Source: Tuctoria greenei | Lineage: Eukaryota; Streptophyta; Magnoliopsida; Poales; Poaceae | Length of the DNA: 64,000 nt | Reading direction: 5' to 3' | Assembly: GCA_036927565.1 (NCBI GenBank) | Contig: JAYESD010000005.1 | Span: forward strand, 147,325,196-147,389,195 | Part shown: positions 55,819 to 64,000 of the stretch, piece after piece | How the letters are laid out: each line of letters starts with the position of its first letter | Numbering within the stretch: the stretch's first letter is position 1 | Notes under the pieces: generated by a model | Database searches by the model: none | The model's input: only the letters and a program-made list of their open reading frames with translations | Told to the model about the DNA's origin: nothing | Translations under genes and position numbers: made by a program

Positions 55819-56265
55819 GGTGATTGATGACAACACATTAAGTCTTCAACATATAAGAGTATAAGATTTGGCTTTCATAACGTGTGGGTGTATGAGTGAC
55901 TCCCCCTCAATGAATGCATCATAAAAAGAAGATTGACAAAGTCCTTCATACACACACGCATTATAGTGGGGTGCCTACGTGTTGTGCTCAACATTTGTGA
56001 CAAGACATATTAAATATGAATATGATCAAAAGATAGACATTCAAAGCATCATATTGATATTAAACAACCAAAACATAGTCTTGCACAAATTTAAATATTC
56101 GAATGACATAAATATTACATTAAGAAGTGCAACATGTCCAAGGATCCAAAAGGCTAGACAAGGCTAGACAAAGTACTACTACCCCCTCTAACCCCATCTA
56201 ACTCTCCCCCTTTGGCATAAAGACACCAAAAAGGAAAAGAAGAGGGGAACTACGATGCCCAAAGT
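55819..56265 (-). other. Spacer between extra ORF and polypurine tract
   Basis: Non-coding AT-rich sequence with a GGGGGAGT repeat of the polypurine tract near 55900 and GGGGGAGAG near 56206 (both on the minus strand). Confidence 0.5.
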
Positions 56266-58102
56266 CTAGTCATCATACTCCTTGCTATCGGCCGCCTTAT
56301 CACCAGTGTCGCTCTCCGTGGCCTCTGGGTCCTCGTAGTCCTCGTCGTCGTCATTGGAGACCCGTGCCGAGGGAGCCGCTCGAGAAGAGCTCCCGTCCTC
56401 ATGGAACTGGGCGAGATCGTCGGCGGTGAAGTCGGGGAACAGAGTGATCTCGCCATTGCTCTCCTCCGGAGGTGACATGGGGACCTCAAGCTTGTCGCAC
56501 ACGGCCTTGAGGTACTTCTCCTGACGCTTGTGCGCCCGCTGATTGCGTACTTCTTGCTTCCGGCAGGAGGTGAAGATGGTCTTGAAGCACTTAAATAAAG
56601 CGCTCATCGACTGAGGCGGAGGCGGAGAAGGAGGTGCCACGGGGCGAGGTGCTGGCATCCCCGGATGAGAGGGAGGCTCTGCATTCTTCTGGCGCGGAGG
56701 AGTCGGCACATAAGGTGGCATCTGAGGATGAAGCGGGCGATGAGTGACATCCTTGACAAAGGTCAAGCCAGACACCTTCTCGATGAGACACATGATGTAG
56801 GATGCATACCCACATGCACGGTTAGGGGTGTGCGAGATGTTGAAGATGTCGTCGAAGATGTAGTCGACGAGATTGAACTTCTAATCACCATCAATAAGAA
56901 GGAGCAGGTGCCTTAGGCTACCTTGGATCACCCCTGCATCACCATCCTTGGGTGCTATGTTCCTCCTCAGAATCCGGTTCAGGATTCTATGGAATGGCTT
57001 GATGTTGCGAGCAAGTCCTGTCTCATAGGACACATGGCTGGGATACATGTAGTCCATCTAATCTCTATATACGGCCTTGAGGTTAGAAATAATGATATCA
57101 TGATCCAAATGAGCTTCAAGCCCGATAATCTTGGCAAACTCGGCAAAGGTGACTAAGTACTGCTCCCCATGAGTCATCCAAATGATCTGTCTATCACCTT
57201 GAGTGGTGAAGTAGATGGTAGAGTAAAACTGCAGGATGACCTCGACATTCTAGCTGTACTTGAATCCCATTATATCCTTTAGCCCATGATGCTCAGCAGC
57301 CTCAATGACCGCATGAAAAGCAGAGTGCTGCTTCTGGGCCATATAGTCCCAGTCAACCCATTGAGCTTCAATCATAGGCTTCTTCATCATCTGGTAGACC
57401 AGACGGTAGTAGTCACAATGAAAGTCGCTCCAAAACCTTGGGTCGGCGGTGCTCCTTTCATACTTGTAGACTCTTTCAGTTCGCAATTTCCTTGCCTTGT
57501 CTGATCCTTTCCCATGGAAGACATTTGCAGCCAACTCACGCTGTCGATTAGGGTTCCTTTCAGGAGTGTGTACCTCCAAGGGTCCAATGGATTTGGCCTG
57601 CCCCTTCTCCTTTATGACCACGTCCTTGGCCTTCATAGCCGAAACGTTCACATAGGGCTCCTTTTTCTTGGGCTCTACAGGAGCCGGAGCCTTTCCCTTT
57701 CTTTGGATCTCTCTCGATCCAGCGTTCAGCAACTTCCTCCTGGGCTTGCTCCTTAGCCCTTTCCTTCTCCCCCATCGTTAATAGTTTCTTCCATTTGGAG
57801 ACTTGTGCTGCGGCAGCCTGAGAGTTGTGTGCCTCTCGCTCCTCTCGCTTCTTTTTTCGGAGTTCCTTGCAAGACTCCTCCATGGAACGAGCCAAAGCTT
57901 CATCCTCATTGTAGGCTGTAGCTGCGGCCTTAGATGTTGCGAGAGCTTGCAGTTGCTTGGCTGTTTTTCCTTTCTCTCGCTGCTCGAGGTGCTTCTTAGC
58001 AGCCTCAACCTCTGCCCGTGCCCGTTCCTCACCAAGGCAAAGCTGCTTGGCCTCCCACTCAGGGTCAGTGGGAAGAGAAACGGATCGGCGAGGAGCTGCC
58101 AT
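56266..58102 (-). pseudogene. Additional (env-like position) ORF of the SIRE-type element
   Basis: Starts MAAPRRSVSLPTDPEWEAKQL at 58102. The first 110 residues are a charged coiled-coil-like region (ERARAEVEAAKKHLEQREKGK, CKELRKKKREEREAHN). After a frameshift near 57650 the central domain reads DPRFWSDFHCDYYRLVYQMM and FAEFAKIIGLEAHLDHD. Further on: NISHTPNRACGYASYIMCLI, a proline-rich stretch, a second basic helix and an acidic tail (NDDDEDYEDPEATESD) ending at 56266. Stops lie at about 57252, 57060 and 56884. It sits where SIRE-like elements carry env-like or unknown ORFs. I see no convincing transmembrane segment, so the function is open. Confidence 0.65.
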
Positions 58103-58731
58103 TTCTGCTGAAACAGGAGGAAGGCATAATATAGAAGGTCAAGAAGGTGGAATAGTGCGAAAGAAATCACGAGAAACAACCAAAGTTAGAGTTTGTCCTG
58201 TGTAAACCGGACTTGTCTGCCTCAGGAGCGGACTAGTCCGGGTTACACAGGATGAACCCTAACCCTAACGGCTTTTCGAAAAATCTTTGGAACAAGTCGC
58301 AATACTCCTGGGTTATGATCACACGGATACTAGGAACAACTTTAATGAAGAGACACCTATCAAAAACTCTATGAATCAAGAATGAGGAAAGTTTTTGAAA
58401 AGAGAGGAATACCTCTTCAAATCTTGACAAATCGACGATATCGGATCGCGTTGGGAATGATTGGGAAAGGTATCCCTCGCCTCCAAAGGGTCCAATGCAT
58501 GGCTTGGAATTGGTTTTTGGTGCAGGAAATTGAAAATCGCCCAAAAGGGGAGATTTTCGAGCGTGAGGAAGTGAGGGAGGCAAGTGAGAGGGAGAGGAGC
58601 AGTCGGTCCGCCTCCTGGGGGTTTAAGTCCCCAGGGGCCGGACTAGTCCGGTCTGCGGACCAAACTCGGACCAGATTGGATCCGGACTTGTCCGGCTATA
58701 GGGCGGACTAGTGCGGTCCAAAAAGGCTGAA

Positions 58732-58805
<74 letters not shown>

Positions 58806-59015
58806 TTTTAGCCACTATAGTTGATCCTTTTGGACATATTACCACAACAAAACTTTATGAATATGGTCAGTAAGAAATCAACAATCAAACTATGACCATA
58901 ACTCACAAAGTCAAGTTTTTTAAATATTTTGTAGAAAATCGAGATAGAGATGAATTTTTCAAACACATGCGTTCTTTTGAATAAGGTGTAGAGTAAACAT
59001 TCATATGTGCATGTT
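58103..59015 (-). other. Region between pol and the extra ORF
   Basis: Non-coding. It carries further CGGACTAGTCCG copies and variants (58223-58720), an AT dinucleotide repeat, and AT-rich sequence down to the pol stop at 59016. Confidence 0.5.
58736..58802. repeat. (AT)n microsatellite
   Basis: About 32 perfect AT dinucleotides without interruption, between the CGGACTAGTCCG-bearing block and the pol end. Confidence 0.95.
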
Positions 59016-60680
59016 TCAAGCCATATTTTGAGAATCTAAGATATTGAGCCCACTCCTAAGCTCACAAAAACGCTTCTCATCTAAGGGCTTGGTGAATATA
59101 TCGGCTAGTTGGTTCTTGGTTCTCACATGGGAAATCACTATATCCCCTTTCAAGGAATGATCTCTCAAGAAGTGGTGCCTAATATCGATGTGTTTTGTCC
59201 TCAAATGCTCAACTGGATTATGGGCTATTTTGATGGCGCTCTCATTGTCACATAGGAGTGGAATATGGCGCATGTTTATATCATAATCCCTTAGAGTTTG
59301 TCGCATCCAAAGAAGTTGTGCACAACAACTTCCGGCTTCTACATACTTCGCTTCGGCTGTGGAAAGAGCAATGGAGTTTTGTTTCTTTGAGGACCAAGAC
59401 ACTAAGGATCTACCCAAGAATTGACATGTCCCGGATGTGCTCTTTCTATCAACTTTGTACCCCGCATAATCCAAATCGGAGTATCCAATAAGGTTAAAAT
59501 TGGATCCTTTGGGGTACCAAAGTCATAGGCTAGGTGTGTGAATTAAATATCTAAGAATTCTCTTAACGGCGGTCAAATGACACACCTTAGGTGCAGCTTG
59601 AAAACGTGCACACATACCCACACTAAGCATAATATCCGGTCTAGATGCACAAAGATATAACAAAGAACCAATCATAGAACAATATACCTTTTGGTCCACA
59701 CTTGGACCATCTTCGTTGATGTCTAGATGTCCATTAGTTGCCATTGGAGTCTTGATGGGTTTGGCCTTGTCCATGTCAAACTTCTTTAGTATGTCTTGAG
59801 TGTACTTTGTTTGACTTATGAACGTGCCTTCTTTGAGTTGCTTGACTTGGAAACCTAAAAAGAACTTCAACTCCCCCATCATGGACATCTCAAATCTCGC
59901 TGTCATTATCTTAGAAAACTCATCACAAAACACTTTGTTAGTAGAACCAAATATGATGTCATCGACATATATTTGGCACACAAAGAGATCATCATTAAAG
60001 TGCTTTGTAAAGAGAGTATAGTTAGCTTTTCCTATCTTAAAACCATTTTGAATCAAAAACTTTCTAAGGCCCTCATACCAAGCTCTAGGAGCTTGTTTGA
60101 GGCCATAAAGAGCCTTACGCAATTTGAAGACATGGTTTGGAATGTCTTGGTCTTCAAAACCTGGTGGTTGCTCCACATAGACTTCCTCCTTGATTGGATC
60201 ATTTAGGAATGCACTCTTGACACCCATTTGGTAGAGCTTAAAATCATGGTGAGTAGCAAAGGCAAGTAACATTCGAATTGACTCTAACCTAGCTACGGGA
60301 GAAAAGGTTTCATAAAAATCCAAACCTTCGACTTGTGAGTACCCCTTGGCCACAAGTCATGCCTTGTTCCTTGTCACCATGCCATGCTCATCTTGCTTGT
60401 TGCGGAACACCCACTTGGTGCCCACAACATTTTCTTGTGGACACTTGACAAGATCCCAAAATTTGTTCCTCTCAAAGTTGTTGAGCTCCTCTTGCATGGC
60501 CACCACCCAATCCGGGTCTCTCAATGCGTCTTCAACCTTATGCGGCTCCAAAGAAGAGACAAAGGAGTAATGTTCACAAAAGATAGCAACACGAGAACGA
60601 GTGGTTACACCTTTTGTAATGTCTCCTAGAATGTTGTCAACGGGGTGATCCCGTTGAATACTTTGATGCACACGAGGATG
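59016..60680 (-). pseudogene. Reverse transcriptase and RNase H of the SIRE-type element
   Basis: Minus-strand frames: linker (60671-60357) with WVVAMQEELNNFERNKFWDLV and GTKWVFRNKQDEHGMV, then a stop. RT (60353-59523) with KGYSQVEGLDFYETFSPVARLES, GLKQAPRAWYEGL, and the catalytic IYVDDIIFGS at about 59960. A TGA lies at 59523. RNase H (59474-59016) has YKVDRKSTSGTCQFLGRSLV and STAEAKYVEAGSCCAQLLW, ending LNILDSQNMA. Two stops separate otherwise well-preserved domains. Confidence 0.85.
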
Positions 60681-60950
60681 TGGAGGTTGAACTCTTGATC
60701 CATCATCATCCTCTTCTTCTTCTTGGTCTCCCCCTTGATGTATGCTTCCCTCTTAACTTTCATCTTCTTGATCATGTTGAGGTGCCACTTGTCCATCTTC
60801 AACTTGGTCACGTGGGGGATGACTAGCATCATCTTTTGGTTGATCACTTGAGTTTTGAGGTTGTTCTTGTGGACGAATATCTCCAAGTGCCATCCTCCTA
60901 AGAGCTTCTTGTGGAGAGTCTTCTTGATCTAACACACTTTGATCAACTTG
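60681..60950 (-). other. Acidic integrase-RT linker of the SIRE-type element
   Basis: The frame 60935-60753 reads LDQEDSPQEALRRMALGDIR and a Gln/Asp-rich tail (QPQNSSDQPKDDASHPP). This is a low-complexity linker between integrase and RT, broken by a stop. Confidence 0.5.
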
Positions 60951-62220
60951 CTACACTTGGGAGCAATTAGTTTCATCAAACACCACGCCGCGTGTTATTT
61001 CAACAATTCCGGAGGATTTGTTGAAGACACGGTAGGCGTGGGTGTTTGAATCATAACCAATCATGAAACCTTCATCAGACTTTGAAGCAAACTTCGAAGT
61101 CCTAGGCTTCTTGTTGAGAATATAGCATTTGCTCCCAAAGACACGAAAGTAAGAGACATTGGTTTTCTTACCAACTAGAAGCTCGTAGGGGGTCTTCTTG
61201 AGGAGGCGGTGGAGGTACAATCGGTTGACGGCGTGGCAAGCGGTGTTAACCGCCTCCGCCCAAAACTGGTCCGATGTCTTGTACTCATTAAGCATTGTCC
61301 TTGACATCTCAATGAGTGTCCTATTATTCCGTTCCGCCACCCCATTTTGTTGAGGGGAGTAGGGGGCTGAAAATTTATGCTTGATGCCCTCCTCATTCAA
61401 GAACTCTTCCACTTGAGTGTTCTTGAACTCGGTGCTGTTGTCGCTTCTTATAGCTAATTCTTGAGGTGAACTCATTTTGAGCTCTCCTCAAGAACCTCTT
61501 GAGGACACCGTGAGTTTCACCCTTATCATGCAAGAAAAATACCCAAGTGAAACGAGAAAAATCATCAACAATAACAAGACCATATTTGTTACCGCCAATG
61601 CTAATGTAGGTTATTGGCACGAAAAGGTCCATGTGTAGCAGTTCTAAAGGCCTTGTCATCGTCATGATATTCTTGGACGGGTGTTGAGCTCCTACTTGCT
61701 TCCCTGCTTGGCAAGCGCTACATGGCCTATCTTTTTCAAACACAACATCCTTCAAGCCATAGATGTGCTCGCCCTTAAGAAGCTGTTGTAAGTTCCTCAT
61801 CCCAACATGGGTTAGCCTTCTATGCCAAAGCCATCCCATGTTTGTTTTCGCCATTAAGCATGTGTCAAGTTGGGCTTTATCCGCGGTAAAATCCACAAGA
61901 TAAAGCTTTCCTTTGAGCACACCCTTAAAGGCGATTGAGTCATCACTTCTTCTAAGGACGCTCACACCCTCATTAGTAAAAACACAATTATAACCTTTAT
62001 CACATAGTTGTGATATGGACAAAAGGTTATAGTCTAAAGAATCAACATGCAAAACATGAGAAAGAGTATGTTGGGGGGAAATAGCAATTTTACCAGAGCC
62101 AAGGATTTTCCCTTGGCTATTGTCCCCGAAGAAAATCCCTTCACCTGGATCATTGTTTTCTTCATACTCCACAAACATCATTCTCTCTCCGGTCATGTGG
62201 TTGGTGCCACTATCGAGCAC
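60951..62220 (-). pseudogene. Protease and integrase of the SIRE-type element, frameshifted
   Basis: From 62220: LDSGTNHMTGERMMFVEYEE (protease active site with DSG), NLLSISQLCDKGYNCVF, WLWHRRLTHVGMRNLQQLLKG and CSACQAGKQVG (zinc region), then DLFVPITYISIGGNKYGLVIVDDFSRFTWVF. A frameshift near 61480 moves to the second frame (61475-60951): RSDNSTEFKNTQVEEFL, PYSPQQNGVAERNNRTLIEMSR, AVNTACHAVNRLYLH. DNSTEF replaces the canonical DNGTEF. Confidence 0.85.
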
Positions 62221-64000
62221 CCATTTGGATCCACCGGAGGAGTATGCCTACAAAACAAGATTATGCCTTCCTTTTAGGTACAGTGGAGTTGGGTCCTTTG
62301 ACGTTAGTAGTGAGGCACTTGGGCACCCACACGCAAGACTTGGGGCTCTTGCGGAGTGGCCCAACATATTTAGCAAAGACTTTGCCATACTTGTTCCTCA
62401 TTAGAACATAAGATGCATCAAAATCATGAAAGAGAGGATGTGGTTCAGTTTTAGGCATATCATTGCTAGTTTAAATGTTCTTCCCAATTTTAGTTGGGGA
62501 TGTGCTTCCCTTGAAAAAGACAATCAAGTCTTTACCATACTTGGAGGTTTTAGCATTTTGCTTTCCGCCTCTAGTATAACCAAGACCATCTTTGACATAG
62601 GGATATCTTGTGTTGGTGTATGCACTTTGTGCATACGCCACCTCCTCTTTATCAAATATGCCACCCTTAGGTGCTTGTTTGCCTTGAGTCAGCTTAAGCT
62701 CATCCTTTAATTTAAGAATCAAGTTTGAACATTTGCAAGTGGAGATTGTTTCGGATGCAACCTTTGAGGAGGGTGAGCTTTTGGAGGAAGAGGCTAAATT
62801 AGTCTTGAGGGACTCAACTTGAGTTTCAAGGATCTTGTTAACTTTTGACAAGTTGCCAAGTTCGTCCTTGAGCCCAATGGTTGTCTCCTCAAGACTTGAG
62901 CATGTTTTCTTGCTTAGAGGAAGTTCATGCTATAATGTCTTGCTCTTCTCTCTCTCAAGCTCAAGGAGCTCAATAAGCTCTTGACATCTCTCCTTTTCAT
63001 GGATAAGCATGTTCTCTTGCCTATGTATGAGCTCCTCCTCCTAAAAGATTTCATACGAGAGCAATTTCATTCTACGCAAAGTGCTCTTACTTATATCCTT
63101 AAACATGTGTTCATTTTCACTAGCACTATCAAATTCATCATGAGAGGATATGGAGGAGGATGAGCGAGAAGTAACCTTTCTCCTTCCTTCTTTTGCCATG
63201 AGGCAAGTTGGCTTGTGGTCGTTGAGGTTGGGGAAAAGCTTGCTTCGCTTGGAGCTCCTCCCGATGGCTATGCTTGCCAGCTTCTACCCGTCTTCGGAGG
63301 AGGACTCATCGTTAGAGTCCCATTCCTTGCCCAAGTGAGCGTGACCGGAGGGCCTCTTCTTCTTGAAGTATTTATTTTCTTGAGGCTTGCCCTCCTTCTT
63401 TTTCTTGCCCTCTTCATGTGGGCAATCCACAATGAAGTGCCCGTACTCGCCACAATTGTAGCAAGCTCTCTTGGTTTTGGGCCTTCCTTTTTCCTTGCCC
63501 TTGCTCTCGTGGTTGTATCCTCCTTTTCTTCTCATCATCCTCTTGAACTTGTTGATGAAGAGGGCCTCTTCGTCATCGGTGTCGAGACTCTCCTCATCAT
63601 CTTCTTTTTGCTCTTTTGAGGAGGATGTCGCTTTGAGTGCAACATCCTTCATCTTCGAGGCGGTGAACCTTTGAAGGTCATTGTAGAAGAGTGCCTCCTT
63701 CTTCATGATCTCGTGGTTGATGATCCTTCCTAGGAACTCCTACGGGGTCATTTGAGCAAACCCCGAGCTTTCTCTTATCATGGAGCAAAGAGAGACGTTT
63801 CTAGGCATGAATGTCCGAATCATCCTCTTCACCACCTCGTGGTCCATCCACTTGGTGCAGCCATAAGATCTACTCTTGTTGATGAGCAGATTTAGGAGGT
63901 TGTATATCTCCTGGGGAGATTCACCATCCATAATGGCAAACCTCCTGAGCTCTCCTTCAATGAGCTCAATCTTTGCTTCCTTTACGACTCGGTTGCCTTC
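62221..64000 (-). pseudogene. Gag of the SIRE-type element (partial)
   Basis: Runs off the right edge. Visible parts: gag core with MDGESPQEIYNLLNLLINKSRSYG and RMIRTFMPRNVSLCSMIRES (63931-63740), a stop, then KKEALFYNDLQRFTASKMKDV. An acidic segment and the CCHC knuckle CYNCGEYGHFIVDC (about 63420-63465) follow, then a Lys-rich tract. After a break, a coiled-coil-like part (62851-62471) and a final segment to 62261 (DFDASYVLMRNKYGKVFAKYVG) precede the protease. Confidence 0.8.

Larger units (their letters stand above)
54188..64000 (-). mobile_element. SIRE-type Ty1/copia retrotransposon with extra ORF, minus strand, 5' end outside the window
   Basis: Read leftward from 64000: gag, protease, integrase, RT, RNase H, an additional ORF of about 600 residues, polypurine tract and 3' LTR. 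Copia order plus an extra ORF downstream of pol is the mark of SIRE-like elements. It inserted into the CACTA transposase, with ATGTA (54183-54187) next to it. The other flank is not visible. Several frameshifts and stops show that it is inactive. Its LTR matches the solo LTR at 25916. Confidence 0.85.

Overview
This window looks like the repeat-rich intergenic space of a grass (Poaceae) nuclear genome, probably panicoid. The evidence is nested LTR retrotransposons of grass type (Tat-lineage and chromovirus-like Ty3/gypsy, SIRE-type Ty1/copia), two En/Spm (CACTA) DNA transposons with TNP2-type transposases, and plant intron-containing defensin genes. No bacterial features, CRISPR arrays, rRNA or tRNA genes were seen. 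Nearly all element coding sequence is broken by stops and frameshifts, so most of it is old.

Layout. 1-2162: 3' end of a plus-strand Tat gypsy element, with an antisense ORF, polypurine tract and 3' LTR. 2163-5977: decayed LTR/primer-binding-site remnants. 5978-9839: a chromovirus-like gypsy element (probable LTR/leader, gag, protease, start of RT), cut at 9839 by the next element. 9840-17392: plus-strand Tat element (5' LTR, PBS, gag, PR, RT, RNase H, second RNase H, IN) lacking its 3' end. 17393-25582: Ty1/copia element with two LTRs and a deleted PBS/gag start. 25583-34074: minus-strand Tat element of the same family as 9840-17392, truncated at its pol 3' end, with a SIRE-type solo LTR (25916-27572) inside its integrase. 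34075-36525: low-copy-looking flank with a gag-like exon fragment and a CpG-rich gene-like stretch. 36526-44771: complete CACTA transposon with matching TIRs and an AGG target duplication. 44772-49924: the least repetitive island, holding a duplicated promoter/first-exon segment and two divergent defensin genes (47545-47887 minus; 48688-49133 plus). 49925-54187: left part of a second CACTA element. 54188-64000: minus-strand SIRE-type copia element inserted into that CACTA transposase and running off the right edge.

The only clearly intact host genes are the two defensins. Each has a signal-peptide exon, one phase-1 intron and an eight-cysteine mature exon. They diverge from a shared region of about 0.8 kb with a TATA box for each. 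The two Tat elements lie tail-to-tail around a copia element whose two flanks come from different elements and show no target duplication. This implies rearrangement rather than simple nested insertion.
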